Shown here piece after piece: positions 13,056 through 24,608 of a stretch of DNA of 64,000 nt. Source of the DNA: Rhododendron vialii (Eukaryota > Streptophyta > Magnoliopsida > Ericales > Ericaceae); contig NC_080566.1 of assembly GCF_030253575.1 (NCBI RefSeq), forward strand, positions 31,345,001 to 31,409,000, written 5' to 3'. The stretch's first letter is position 1, and the number at the start of each line of letters is the position of its first letter. Below the pieces are notes generated by a model. It was not told the DNA's origin. It ran no database searches and saw nothing but the letters and a program-made list of their open reading frames with translations. A program made the position numbers and the translations under genes.

Positions 13056-13213
13056 AAATATTGGGAACTGATTTTCGCGCTTCAAGATTTACTGCAGGCG
13101 CTCCACCTTTTTGTTTTTATACCAGCAACATTACAAACATCACAGTGTAAAAATAAAAAGGTGGAGCGCCTGCAGTAAATCTTAGAGCACGAATATCAAT
13201 TTCCAAAATATTT
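13056..13213. mobile_element. Foldback MITE with a near-perfect stem
   Basis: The inner arms AAGATTTACTGCAGGCGCTCCACCT (13084 on) and its complement ending at 13183 are almost identical. The outer arms (GGGAACTGATTTTCGCGCTT at the left, GAATATCAATTTCC at the right) extend the stem. The terminal GGGAANTGATNTT resembles the elements at 5986 and 54268. It is non-coding. Confidence 0.75.
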
Positions 13214-13849
13214 TGAAATTTCATAAATAATGAGTACACACCAATCATTCAGTTGGATGACATGAAGTGCTTTCACACCTTCGGACCTTCCCATATCTAA
13301 CTTTAGCTCTCAAATCACGTCACTGGACTTGGGTGGTACCTTGAAAGTACCCTTAAAAAAAAACATCACCACAATATTTGTGACGAATAGTTCATTTAGC
13401 GGAGTTCGTCGAGGAATTTATTGGTACAAAAAATCAAGATGATTGGATTTTGGTAGCACATAATTCGATATCGTATGGTTTTTAAAAAATGAATGGTTAG
13501 TATGATTCAGGAAATAGACTGTAAGAAAATCTCTCGATTGTGTAGGTATAAATATTACTCCTAGCTAAACTTTATTTTTTGTCTAAATCAAAAGCTCGGC
13601 GAACTTTATGATGGTACTAATATCTCAGAAAGCCTCCAAGGAAGTTCACTACAACCTCATAGCACATACAGACAAAAGAACACTTACACCACAAAATACA
13701 CAAATTCACTCATATTAAGTGCGGGCCCCATTCACACTGTAATAACTTATGCTGGTACCACAAACACTCGCGAATGTCATTGGTTCCGTTCCGTGCTCTT
13801 CTAAAATCATGCGCTCCTTAAATGTAGCAAAACGGGCCCTCAACCGGAC

Positions 13850-14052
13850 CTGCAGAGCACTCCCTGTAGTACACTCTGCAGAGCATATCCATACCGTTCA
13901 TCTCGGCAATCAATGGTTCAGATATGTTTGTTATCTTTTACCGGCAATAATTAACTTTGACCGGTGAAAAATACCAAACATATCTGAACCATTGACCGTC
14001 AAGATGTACTGTTCGAATCTGCCCTGCAGAGTGCACTATAGGCTAGTGCAGC
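13850..14052. mobile_element. Foldback element upstream of ndhU
   Basis: Inverted arms at about 13873-13929 and 13976-14032 include CAATGGTTCAGATATGTTTG and CAAACATATCTGAACCATTG, with CTGCAGAG at the outer edge of each. The hairpin ends about 145 bp before the ndhU start codon, so it probably forms part of the promoter. The preceding 13214-13849 shows no gene. Confidence 0.75.
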
Positions 14053-14197
14053 ACAGGATTTCCAAATCCCCCTCAACCCCTGAAAGCCACTGGGAAAACG
14101 TACCCCATATACGCCTTATCCCCTCTTCGAAGCTGAATAAATGCCAGACTGCCAGTGATCTAAGTCTAATTCTAACACTACAAACCCCCCAAGCCAA

Positions 14198-16586
14198 ATG
14201 GCTGTGTCATCATCTACCACTGCAGCAGCCCTTCACTATATCTCAAAACCACAGCAAAATTATGCACCAAGAACTACTACTACTACTACTTGCAGCAGCT
14301 GCTCATTCTCTGTTTCCATAACGTCCTCCTTGTCCAAAACAACGAAAAAGCCGCTTAAAGTTACGGTGAGAAGCAGTAGTAGCGATGGTAGTCCATCTGC
14401 AGAAGCAGCGGTGACACAGGCAGAGGCCGAGTCGGAGTCTCCCATTGAACTTCCCAAAGGGCCTCCGTCAGTAATCTCTACTCTCAACGTTGAAAGAGCT
14501 CTCCGTGGAATCCGTAACCACCTCCAATTCATATACATTTATGTTCGTATATTTATCGTGTCTGCATATTGTTGTTGCATATTACAGTCCAATTCATATA
14601 TGCAAGAGTTTCTTGCTCTGAGTTGTGCGAAGATGAATAGGACTAAGGGGTCTCGTAGTCCGCTAGTGCCAATCAGTGACAAGGGGTCTTGTAGTGCATT
14701 AATGCACTACGGGGTGTAGTGCCTCTCGGTGGGCTTCTACCAAGATCTCACAACCAATAGCTAAACCGCTTATATAATTCAGAAATCCTATGTGTGACTC
14801 TGGTACATGGTTGTAATCGAGTACATGAGAGATTGAGTTTTTATAGAATGAACCGAAGGCAATGCATAGAAGCATTGTTTCGATAATATTGGGTAATCTT
14901 AGTGCAGGTCGAAGGAAAGAATTGATAAAGAGAATTTGTATTTCAATGCTGAAAATGAGTTTAACAACTGCATAGAGGAAATAGAGGTTTATGATCTTAA
15001 TTCAAAATGGATTCTGGTTCTCATGGCCTAGTAGAAGCAGGGGCATGGCTTGTAATAAGAGCAGAACTGATAGAGCGCTGGTTGATCATTGTTTGGAAGA
15101 TCTTTTACAGGACTTGCAGTACTTTTTGTGGCTTCTGGAATTTCTGACCATTGCTCCCGATTTGCTACCATCTAACTAATACAGCTAGAAAGAAACCGTC
15201 AAAGTTTTTTACCCATTGGATGAGCCATGCCACATCTCCGGACTTGCTGCATTAGGCTTGGAATTAGCAATATGTGGATAGAGGGGCATCCTATGAAAAA
15301 ATAGGTCCTGAAATTGAAGCGTTTGAAAGGGCTTAGCAAGGATTGTTGTACCAATGCATTATTGGTAAAAGGGTTGTTGAAGAAATGGATTCATTTTCAA
15401 GTACATTGCAGCCTCCTAGAAAAAAGATGATTTATTTGAGTATAGGAGGCTAAGAATCATTGAGGAGTCGTTTGATAAACGAAAATCCAGGGTAAGATGG
15501 TTACCTTTGGGAGATCAAATTACAATATATTTACATAGGAGGATGGCTTCCATTAGGATGAGAAACAAGATCCTACCGACTTTGATGAATTTGTACGAAA
15601 AGCTATTGGGCACTAAATTTGGGGAGAAGAAGGATGTTGCTGCAATTGTACTCAAAAGGGTTGTTTCTAAATAGGGATAAGGCTCCGGGCCCTGATGGGT
15701 ATAATTTTGCTTTTTTCTAAAAAATTAGGATGTTGTAAGGACTGATGTTATTGATGGAGTACAGTCTTTCTTTGCTATCAGGCCGCTGATCCTCTAAAAG
15801 AGTTTCTAGCCATTGGTAAGGATGTGAGAGAGAGGTGGGATTGGTACCCTCCTTGGTTGTTCTTAGAGGTTTTGTGTCCATTGTTTTCTATCTTTTGATG
15901 GTTTCCCTCCTTGGTTGTTCTCATTGTTTACCATTCCGGTTGTACTGATTGATTAGTTATTGCAGTCAAAAACTAACTAGTGTATGAGCTGAACACTTAT
16001 TGTTTGGAAATTGAGTTCTTTTACTAGTCATCCACGTGAAAATTCTACTTTTTATCGCTTGCTAGGATTCTTGTGTTGTTGGATCATATTCACTGATCAA
16101 GATTAAATCTGGGATGCAGCAATTACAGATATTGATTACTATGGCAGTCTTGGAATTCAGAAAGGATGTTCAAATGATCAGGTCAGCAATCAAAACTTCA
16201 CTAGTTTTAAATCTTGGAACCAGCTCCTCTCTGGGACCAGACCATGCTGTTGTGGCCTTCTGTGGGCCTTTTTTCGGGCTCAACCCGTTAACTTTTCGAT
16301 CTCGTCATGAACATCAATCCTTGTAAAAAATGAAGTTGGTCAGATATCGTTAAATTCAAAGACGTTTATATTGAGCAAAATGAGTATTCGATCCAATGTA
16401 CGTGTTTCTTTGTTTTTTAGACAAGTGTGCTAAGTTCTATTGATCGATATCGAATTGACATGAATTTTGGCTAGGGGAGTGATGTTCTCATGAGATCTAA
16501 AAAATGTATGCTTCAAACCCCAAAGTAGGCCTAGAAAGGGCCAATGAAAATCCCCACAGAACGGTCTAGTCTCGGCCTCCCTCCCT

Positions 16587-16645
<59 letters not shown>

Positions 16646-17946
16646 TGTTTTGATTTCCATAAAGTAGGTTTATGCAGCATACAAGAACAAGGTAGAAGAG
16701 TTAATGAACAAAGGATTCGATGAGGAAGAACTCAGCAAGAAACTTGAGGTTTTAAAGGTTTGTCGCGGTTTTTTCATTCCTCTCTACCAGTTGTGAAATT
16801 TCCCTCGTCACATAAGCAAAACAAATTTCCTTTGCTTCTTTATTTTGTTATGTATTTGTTACTAGGAATCGTACGCTGTTTTATCGAATGTGCAAGAGAG
16901 AAGACTGTACGATTGGAGCTTGGCTAGGAAGGCGAATCAAGATAAATACCTATGGCCTTATGAGGTTGACAACTCAAAAAAATCATCAGAGCCAATTCCA
17001 GAGGTTTGCATCAGTATCTCTTTATCCTCTCCTCTCAAAATCTCCCAATTCATAAATTTTCATAAATATGTCACTCGTCTTGCCAACCGTAAATTGTCAT
17101 TGCATAAATTGTAGCAGGGATAGATCTGTCATTTGTTCACTCGTTGCGTTACTGTGCTACTAAACTGATAAACTTAAAAATCATTGAAATCATAAGTAGA
17201 TGGAACCTGATAATAGCATGAAATTTGTTTTTCCCATTAAGGCTAGGGACGAGTCCTACGTTACCTGGAACGCGGATCGTTCCGGTACAAAGAATGGGAA
17301 CGGGAATGAAGTACGAAACATGCTTAAATTGTGATACGCTAGGGGTAGGCTTCTATAGATTACAAAACTAGAACTTACTCTACCAAGCGATAAACATCTA
17401 GTAAAACTAAATATTGTTGGTCAAATTATCCATACAAAACACATTCCTAGGAGCATAACGACTGAACTTTTTACGATTTCTCCCACCGAAATTCCATTTT
17501 CTCTCTATTTTGACCATGATAAGTTGGCATTTTGGAGAAAACTAAGGGGATCGCTTTGGAAATCGCTTAATTTGCTGTTTTGTAACGTTCGTACCAAAAA
17601 GTAATTCGCTAGGGTAGTAGCGTTCCCTGGTAACATATCACGAGCACAATGTCGTTAAGAATGATTCGTATCCAGATACAATAATCGAAAGCCTCTCAGT
17701 AAACAAGCACTTCTCTCTATCGATCGGTCCGGTGAATCAACTCTGGGTTGTTAAAACTCTTGATTATCTTTGCGGGTTGTGTGTTTGTTGGTTTGGTCGA
17801 ATTCCTGACGCAGTACTATCTAAACTTGCACAAGTTATTGTTCTAAACAGGACCCAGAGGACGTAGTGCCAACAAGACTGGTGGGCTACTTCTTTTTGGC
17901 GTGGTGTTTACTGGCTGTTGTATTGTCAATTGGCCTCAATCGATAG
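14198..17946 (+). CDS. ndhU: NAD(P)H-quinone oxidoreductase subunit U, chloroplastic
   Basis: Five exons, 14198-14513, 16120-16181, 16668-16757, 16866-17003 and 17851-17946, give a 233-residue protein. The first 60 or so residues are Ser/Thr-rich, fitting a chloroplast transit peptide. A J-like domain follows (DYYGSLGIQKGCSNDQ, then VYAAYKNKVEEL, then ESYAVLSNVQERRLYDWSLA). It lacks the HPD tripeptide, as expected for NdhU rather than a working DnaJ cochaperone. The C-terminus has PEDVVPTRLVGYFF and one membrane helix ending in GLNR. NdhU (CRRL) is a thylakoid subunit of the ferredoxin-binding subcomplex of the chloroplast NDH complex, used in cyclic electron flow around photosystem I. Exon motifs and domain order match that family well. 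Intron 1 contains a LINE relic, intron 2 a microsatellite and intron 4 a MITE. Confidence 0.93.
14990..15800 (+). mobile_element. Degenerate LINE fragment inside ndhU intron 1
   Basis: Broken frames carry LINE ORF2 hallmarks in order: an endonuclease C-terminal segment (MACNKSRTDRALVDH ... then SDHCSRF in another frame), an HWMSHATSPDL-like linker segment, RWLPLGDQITIYLHRRMAS, and the reverse transcriptase entry motif KAPGPDGYNFAFF near 15680. Stop codons and frameshifts are frequent. It lies in the same orientation as ndhU, within an intron and away from the splice sites, so the host transcript probably tolerates it. Confidence 0.8.
16567..16646. repeat. Compound CCCT/CT/CA microsatellite in ndhU intron 2
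   Basis: Runs of CCCT, CT and CA follow each other directly and end 21 bases before exon 3 (16668). The CT tract lies in the position of the intron's polypyrimidine tract, so its length could in principle affect splicing; that is inference. Confidence 0.9.
17256..17640. mobile_element. MITE-like element in ndhU intron 4
   Basis: The ends CGTTACCTGGAACG (left) and CGTTCCCTGGTAAC (right, inverted) form imperfect terminal inverted repeats bounding about 385 bp of non-coding DNA. I did not find a clear target duplication, so the family is left open. Confidence 0.5.
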
Positions 17947-19473
17947 GAAGTAGTAGTATGTATGTGTTTAATTTTCTGGGTTTTTTTTTTTTCATTTTCA
18001 ACCAGTCTTTGTTTAATTTATTTTTGTGCTGCCAAAACCAGTCTATGTATTCATAATTAATTCTATTGAAGCTGGGATCTCAACATTAATGTGTTTAGGA
18101 GTTGCCATACTGGTAGAAGGTACACACTGATATTAAGAATAGAGGGTAGCCATAACATTCATAATGTTCTGAAAATGGTATAGTGGCCATTTGTTTTGTA
18201 TATATGATTTCGAATATTATTGATAATTATTCGTGTATAGCTACTTATAATCTTAATAATTTTAGTTTGATTTGATAAAAAAAAATCGGTTATTTTACAT
18301 TCTCTATTTTCAATTTCTTTCATAAATAAAAAATAAGCATTTGACAGTTGAAGTAGCATAAAGAAAAAAAAAACAAAATGATTCGTATACTTTAACTGCA
18401 TTAGTCTATAATCATTTCAATGCACAAATGAAAACTTAATGATATAATAAGTATACGTTCCGATAAAAAAATACATGTCTATTAATCTAGTCCCTTTGAG
18501 TTAAAATCCTAGCTTCCCGTTTTGGCAGATGAGAAAATTAGGGACTCAAACTCTCATGGGGGAGTGGAGGTATATGAAATTCCTCCTCTGTTTAGGAATC
18601 TAATTGCTCCTGAATCAGTAATCATATTCCCATTCAATCACAACCCAAATATGAGAATCTTAGAATTTAGAATTCTATTCCTATTTCCCTATGGATGTCT
18701 GCCATCCAAACATAGCCGGAGTGATATAGTGGCCGTTTATGATGAAAGTAAAATGATGTGTTGGTAATGGTTTTGGTGGAAGTGAAAATTAGGGACTCGG
18801 ACTCCCGGATTGAATTGAATCAACGGTTTTTTGGTTAATATTTGCGGCCGTGGGGTTTAGGCGGTGTTTGGTGTTGGCGGTAGTGATGTTTAGGGGTTAG
18901 ATGTTTGTTTGGGCTTTACTACTTGGGCTCGTCCCATATTATTTGGGGTTTTAGGCCTCTTTGAGTGTTTGGGCTGCGTCCCGTTTGTTTTAACTATTTT
19001 ATCTGGACTTTTAGGTCTTTAGGAGTTTGGGCTTTGTTCCCTTTGCTTTCGTTGGTATCTTGCCAATCTAAGGTTTGGGTCTCGGATTGGACTTTACGTT
19101 CTCTTTTTGTCCAATTAATCTTTGTATCATTTTCAAATGTTAATAAAATTTCATTCCGCCGTTCTAAAAATTTATTGATGAAACAATTTTCTCTGCCAAT
19201 TTGGGGGGTTTGTGTTGAAATTATATAATAGTCCGGTAGTACCGCCATGTGGTATTCCAGACTACTTTACAACCACACATTTTCTAAGGTTTACCATTAA
19301 GTGTATGGACCCTACAGGAATGTGTAGTTAAACAATTGAATAAATACTTTTGTGTGTGTTTGTATAATGCATGCGAATTAATATACTCGTAATTTTTAAT
19401 GGGATTGCTTTCGCTTCAAATGGGTCATCATTTGTGAACTGTAATTGGTTTCCTAAGAAGAGAGAAACTTATT
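17947..19473. other. Intergenic stretch with probable TE debris
   Basis: No gene was recognised. 18150-18500 is very AT-rich. 18510-18790 contains strings common in plant short repeats (TCTGCCATCCAAACATAG). 18800-19170 ends in TTAATAAAATTTCATTCCGCCGTTCTAAAAA, which resembles a plant LINE 3' end. These identifications are weak. Confidence 0.35.
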
Positions 19474-19646
19474 TACGGTACGGAGCTCAGCGATTTCAAC
19501 AGTCCATTTTCGGCATTGGACGATCCGGATTAAAAATAATCTATTAACGGTAATAGATAGTTAATGGTAATTGATAGTTAATAGATTGTTTTTAATTCGG
19601 ATTATCCAAAATACTTTTGGACAGTCGAGATTGAGCTCTGTAAACA
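19474..19646. mobile_element. Foldback MITE, copy 1 of a family
   Basis: The ends TACGGAGCTCAGCGATTTC and GTCGAGATTGAGCTCTGTA are inverted, and the interior has TGGACGATCCGGATT / AATTCGGATTATCC. A second copy of the same family lies at 29977-30125 with the same GGAGCTCAATCT end. It is non-coding. Confidence 0.7.
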
Positions 19647-20265
19647 CTTGCTTACAACTGCTCTATAAACATGATTTTCTCTTCCTAAGAATTAGTAGAC
19701 CTCATAAGCAAGAGGAATTTTGAATCTTTGTTGTACATGTCTAAGCTTCACATAAGTTTCTGGCAATTAAAGCCTCTCAAAAGCCACTCTTCTCATGTCC
19801 GCCTCGAACAAATGGATGATATCCTGCGGCGGAACAATGTGAGAGACCATTCTATCATCTTGCCCGACCCCGTGTTTACAAGCTTGTAAGCCACTCTATT
19901 TCCCTCTCGGAGTGTATGCTTCCAAGTGCACCCTGTGCTCGCCAAAAGGTGTCGTTTTGCCCTTATTGAGTTGTAATCTCCTCCTCCTTCTCCTCCTCCT
20001 CCTCTTCTTCTTCTTTTTTTTTTTTTTTTGCGAATTATAGTGCTCTTTTAGATTTTCGGTTGTGAACTTATATATAGATTTCAGATTTTGATTTTATTCT
20101 TGTAATTTCTGGCAGTGTTATAACCTGGGGTCACCCCATGCCTTGATCAGCTCTTACAGACCAAATTGTTGCCTTTGAATGCGTTGGCTTTCCAGTAAGC
20201 CAATCTAATACTGTGCCCAACAGAAATTTAAAGTACTAATATAAAACAGAATCACATTTGTCACT
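19647..20265. other. Segment partly matching the 3' flank of the intact BBE gene
   Basis: From about 20050 to 20265 the sequence is collinear with 57545-57725, the region just beyond the stop codon of the intact BBE-like gene. Shared strings include TTTTCGGTTGTGAACTT / TTTTTGGTTGTGAACTT, CATGCCTT and CCAAATTGTTGCCT. A CTC/CTT microsatellite followed by poly-T occupies about 19978-20029. This marks the left part of duplicated block A. Confidence 0.6.
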
Positions 20266-20683
20266 AGGGCCGTGCTGCGCAGCATGCTATGCACGGCAAA
20301 TCGCCTCTGCTCCAGTCTCGCTTTGATGATTGAAATCGTTCACTTTGTAGAGCTCGTCGAGTGAAATAAATGTACCAAAAATCAGCTCGATCGGCCTCAT
20401 CCGAACATTATTATTTTGAAATTATTAAGTGCACCAAAATATAGTGGATTTTATCTAGTGTTTCGGATCCATTCATTTCAAGATAATAATGTTCGGATGA
20501 GGTACTTAATGATATCCAATTGAGCTAATTTTTAGTACACTCGATCTACTTGACGAGCTCTACGAAATAAACGTTTTCGATCATTGAAGCGAGACAGGAG
20601 CGGCGATTTATCATGCACAGTGTGTTGCGCAGCACGGGGTTGCACAGTGTGTTGCGCAACACGGTGCTGCGCAACACTGCCCT
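20266..20683. mobile_element. Foldback MITE in the flank of the BBE pseudogene
   Basis: The ends AGGGCCGTGCTGCGCAGCA and the inverted GTGCTGCGCAACACTGCCCT bound 418 bp. Arms with TCATCCGAACATTATTATTTTGA and GATAATAATGTTCGGATGA pair inside. The right end holds an extra short duplication of the TGTTGCGCA motif. The matching region near 57.7 kb lacks the insert, giving an empty site. Confidence 0.75.
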
Positions 20684-20917
20684 CCAGTCCGTTTTACCAA
20701 ACACCTCAACATGATAACCTGGATCAATTGAGAATATATTTTTTCGCCCTGCTTTAAAGAGGTTGAACATTATTTCAATCAAGTGAAAATTGTGTAGGTT
20801 TCACCATAAATTAACTCATTATTTTATTACCAACAAATATATTGATTATGTGAATCATACACAAATTGCAAGGAAGGTAATATTCACCATCTTTAAAGGA
20901 AAGTAAACAAAAAAAAT

Positions 20918-21800
20918 TTCGAATCAATTTGCGTCTTCACCTTTCTCAACCTCTCAAAATTCCCCTTGAAATACTTAGCTCCAAAAACACTCGGATCCTC
21001 ACCGTTCCCTTAGGGCTTATTGGTACAAATGATCCCCAAAGTATTTTTCAAATGTCAATTTGGTTTCCAATATGCAAATCGCATCTATTGCATCTCTAAC
21101 GTTTACAATGTGCGTTTAAATGGTCCTTGAGACTAACTCCATTTGTGTTCATCGTCAAGTGCAAGGGTATTTATAAAACTTCGTCTTTAAACTACAGCTA
21201 ATTTTTACTAATGGTTCCCAAAGTATTAGCAAAATGTCAATTTGGTCCCTAACATACAACGACCACCATTTTTGTCTGCTCAATCGCGTTTCTCTTGTAT
21301 GTGTGTGTGTGTGATGAGCAGGCGACATCAGAAGGCAAGGGGAACATGCATGGTGGCTAGTGCGAATGGGGAGCGAATACTGGTCATGTGATGTCTTGGT
21401 AGCTAAAGGTGGAGAGCGTAGTAATGGTGTCTGAAATTGGGTTAGGGTTTTGATTTGGATTTTAGGGGTTTTGCAGATGGAAAAGATAAGTGGTCTTTGA
21501 TAAAAGACGTAATTTGTATGTTGGGGATCAAATCGACATTTCGCTAATACTTTGAGGACTATTGATAAAAATAAAATGAGGGATTTGACGATAATGCCCT
21601 TGTAATTGACAGTAAATGTGGACGGAGGTAGTTCTGGGGACCATTTAAACGTTGGGATGCAATAGATGCGATTTGTATATTGGGGACGGAATTGACATTT
21701 CGAATATATTTTGGGGATCATCCATAGAAATAAAGCCTTCCCATTCGTTTCAACATCAAGGTTTCTGTAGTTGAGAAACCTCAACGTCCCCAACTCCATC
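20918..21800 (-). pseudogene. BBE-like gene fragment (copy A) split by a foldback element
   Basis: On the minus strand, about 20918-21009 and 21738-21790 match the C-terminal coding end of the intact BBE-like gene at 57812-59344. The matching regions there are about 57880-57952 and 57955-57995, with the shared string CTTCACCTTTCTCAACCTCTC. A 728-bp foldback element interrupts the fragment between them. Only the last 50 or so codons are recognisable; the FAD-binding part is absent. The stub therefore cannot encode an oxidase. It lies in block A, upstream of the mTERF pseudogene. Confidence 0.75.
21010..21737. mobile_element. Large foldback element inserted in the BBE pseudogene
   Basis: Arms of roughly 250 bp are inverted copies: the left end GGGCTTATTGGTACAAATGATCCCC, the right end GGGGATCATCCATAGAAATAAAGCC. 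Inner matches include ATTTAAACG and CGCATCTATTGCAT. The sequence TTCCC occurs on both sides (21005-21009 and 21738-21742) and may be a short target duplication. The intact BBE gene is the empty site. It is non-coding. Confidence 0.75.
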
Positions 21801-21865
21801 TCCAATTACGTAATCGAATCCTTTCATTCTCCCAGCCACAGGCCCTGTCCGTCTCTACCCGTTTC

Positions 21866-22870
21866 CCATGGATCAAAACCCTCGAAAAGATTTTGAAGCC
21901 GAAGCTGCAGTTTTTTCAGGACCTGGGTCTCACTTGTTCTGATCTGGGTAAAACCAATTCCATGCTTTTGACTCGTAGTTTGGACGAGAAATTGATACCC
22001 TGTATTAATCTAATCAAGAAAACTCTACTATAAATGATTAGAACAACCAGAATTTGATTCGGGTTCCGCGGCGATGCAATTGGGCGGCTATCAAAGACCC
22101 GATGATGCAATGTTACATTGCCTTCTTGGAGAGCTGTGGGATTGTTGGGTCCCAGCTCTCAATGCTTTTGAAAGAGGCAACCACGGATTTTGGTTATGTG
22201 CGAGAAGGCGCTTAGGGACCTCGTTTTGCGAGTTTTAGATGTGGGTTTTTCCGTTGATTCGAGGATGTTGGTTAATGCTGTGGGTTTTTGTAGGAAGATT
22301 GAATTGTTGCGGAGTTTTGGTTTCTCAATGGACGAATGTAAAGGTATATGTTTAGGAAGGCTACGATTTTTCTTTCGATTTCCAAAGATAAGTTGGAAGT
22401 TTGGGATTGAAGTCAGGTTGGAAAGGTCTGCATTAGTTAGTTGGCCTAATTGTTTGATGTACAGCATGGGGGAGAGAGAAATCCCTCTATACAGAGTTTT
22501 ACGTGTTATCACATCCAAGAGGCCGTTATAGAAGGAACCTAGTCAAGTAACACATCCAAGAGGCCGTTACAGAACCTAGTTACTTGACGTACAAAAATGC
22601 TAATAGCATGGCATGTACAATGCACATGTGGCAGCAAGATGGCCCACTCTGTGTTTGTACCAACTGGGCTATCTTGTTGCCACATGTGCATTGTGTGGGC
22701 CATCATTGTGTACAAATAGCGTTTCTGCTTAACATATTGAGGTTTCTAATAGCATTTCTGCTTAAGTATTGAGGTTTCGAAAGAGGAGTTTCTGGGGGAA
22801 ATTTATATCAAGGTTTAGACTTGACATCATGCAATGGAACTTTTGGCCATGTACAAGGGTGCCCTTTTGG
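21866..22870 (+). pseudogene. mTERF family pseudogene (copy A)
   Basis: This is collinear with the intact mTERF gene at 51240-52409 from about codon 115 onward: AAGCTGCAGTTTTTT, CATTGCCTTCTTGGAGAGCTG, CTCGTTTTGCGAGTTTTAGATGTGGG and TTAGTTAGTTGGCCTA all have counterparts. The N-terminal part with the targeting peptide is missing. Several indels and stops break the frame, and a duplicated piece plus a MITE lie in the 3' half. It sits between the BBE fragment and the subtilase of block A, the order expected for a tandem block. No product is expected. Confidence 0.85.
22600..22725. mobile_element. Hairpin MITE in the mTERF pseudogene
   Basis: The arms ACAATGCACATGTGGCAGCAAG and CTTGTTGCCACATGTGCATTGT are near-perfect inverted copies around a short centre. 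The equivalent place in the intact mTERF gene (near 52.3 kb) has no insert. Confidence 0.75.
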
Positions 22871-23547
22871 ATTATTAACACTTCAATGGAATAAGAATTG
22901 GGAACCCTTCCCTCCTTGCTGTTTTGGCAGTCTGGATCAGTTATAAGCTGCAATGTTGTACTTCGGGTGTTCTTTGTGGCCAGAAACCTCCCTATGGGAG
23001 AGCCATGGCAGCACTGGAACCAAACATATGCTCACTCTTATCTCGGTTGTGAAAGTTTGTTAACCAGTGACAGCTTCTCGTGCTGTGGTATTATGTGTAG
23101 GAGAGGGGTTTGCTGTAACATGATAGCATGGTTTAAAAACTCCAAGCTTCTAGGATGGACTTGAACCATTAGGGAAGGAGACCTATGAAGGATATGACCG
23201 GTTCAGATACTTCATTGCTGAAGAAGACCTCTATTGCAGATGACGAAAGCCAACAGCAATAAATGATGGCTTTATTCAGGTAAAAATTTCAAGTGAATAC
23301 AAGAAATTGTTACCCATCCTGGCATGTAGGTTTTCTGTAATAAACATGGATTTTGTTGGATTAAAAACTCGTGTGTTTTCTGTTATTTTTTATTTTTGTT
23401 TCCGGAGTACATAGTTTGGTACTTGTATTGATACCTGATTCTTTTGGTGTCCATGAAATTGATCATCATTTTACTTGTGCATGGCTATAGTGCCCCTTTT
23501 CCGTGTGATCGTACGGAATGGACAATTACAAAGAGAACCTTGATTTT

Positions 23548-23726
23548 CAATTTCACCTTTTGATTCTGTGTATTATACTTCAATTTTAAAGCTTTTGCTC
23601 AAATTTGGTGGGGGATTGCAAGTTAAGGTTTATTTTTAATTTCACCTTTTGATTCTGTGTATTATAATTCAATTTTAAAGCTTTTACTCAAATTTAATGG
23701 GGGATTGCAAGTTAAGGTTTATTTTT
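23548..23726. repeat. Tandem duplication of about 88 bp
   Basis: Two adjacent copies each run from AATTTCACCTTTTGATTCTG to AAGTTAAGGTTTATTTTT and differ by a few bases. Blocks B and C carry a single copy (near 47.47 and 53.08 kb), so the duplication arose in block A after the blocks separated. Confidence 0.85.
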
Positions 23727-24327
23727 TGAAGGCGCGCATTATAAAACCATTCTAACACTCAACTGTCTGTTGGAGCTCTATATATATGACGTTTGTATTA
23801 CCAGTAATTTTAACCTGCAGTTTCTTTGTGACTAATAAGAATTCTTGGCTTGCGGGTTGTTTATTACCTTAACTTAGAACATTTTGATTTCTCACTACAT
23901 TTTTATTTTGACGATCTTCTTATAGTATTCATATTCATAAGTTTGAAGTAATTAAGAATGATAACTACTTGTTCTTGTTTCCAAACCCCAAACAGAAGGA
24001 AGAATCTCCGTATGATGCATTAAATAGTGGATTGGCGGAATAATATGTATATTTTGGACGAAAGTGGGCTCATTGTGTCATTTTGGCGCGCTCGCGTAGA
24101 GAATGTGCTTGCACACACCTACTTGTTTTCCTTGGAGAGTCCACAATGCTCCGTGCTAGGAATTAATTGCACACGTAGGTGTTTAGTTGCGATATCCTTT
24201 AGTCGGCTGAGGAATCCTCTCCAGAACCTGTGCTCCCGCGCTACCAAGTCAGAACCGCCTCGGAAACTCACTCTCATCGAGAAAGGAGCGCATTCTCAAG
24301 TAGGATAGAACCTCTCAAGCGTATGAA

Positions 24328-24608
24328 TCCTTAAAAAAGTAACAGAAGAGCTCCAAAACAAGACAAGATATGAAGTAACGATACTAGGAAAACATTTAGT
24401 TGATATCGACAAGATACTTGTAAAATATTTACTTAAATTTGCTCAAGCGTTTAGAATAAGCATAAGAATCCTAAAAAAAAATAACAAAAGAGCTACAAAA
24501 CAAGACAAGATATAAAGTAACAATACTAGGAAAACATTTAGTTGATATCGACAAGATACTTGTAAAATATTTACTCAAATTTGCTCGAGGGTTTAGAATA
24601 AGCATAAG
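24328..24608. repeat. Tandem duplication of about 140 bp
   Basis: Two adjacent copies share AGGAAAACATTTAGTTGATA, GACAAGATACTTGTAAAATA and TTAGAATAAGCATAAGA. Block C has one copy (about 53760-53880), so this too is specific to block A. Confidence 0.85.

Noticed and set aside
14198..14719. Stand-alone 173-residue protein from ndhU exon 1 read-through
   Set aside because: Similarity to NdhU stops at the GT donor at 14514 and resumes in the downstream exons, so the extension is intron sequence.
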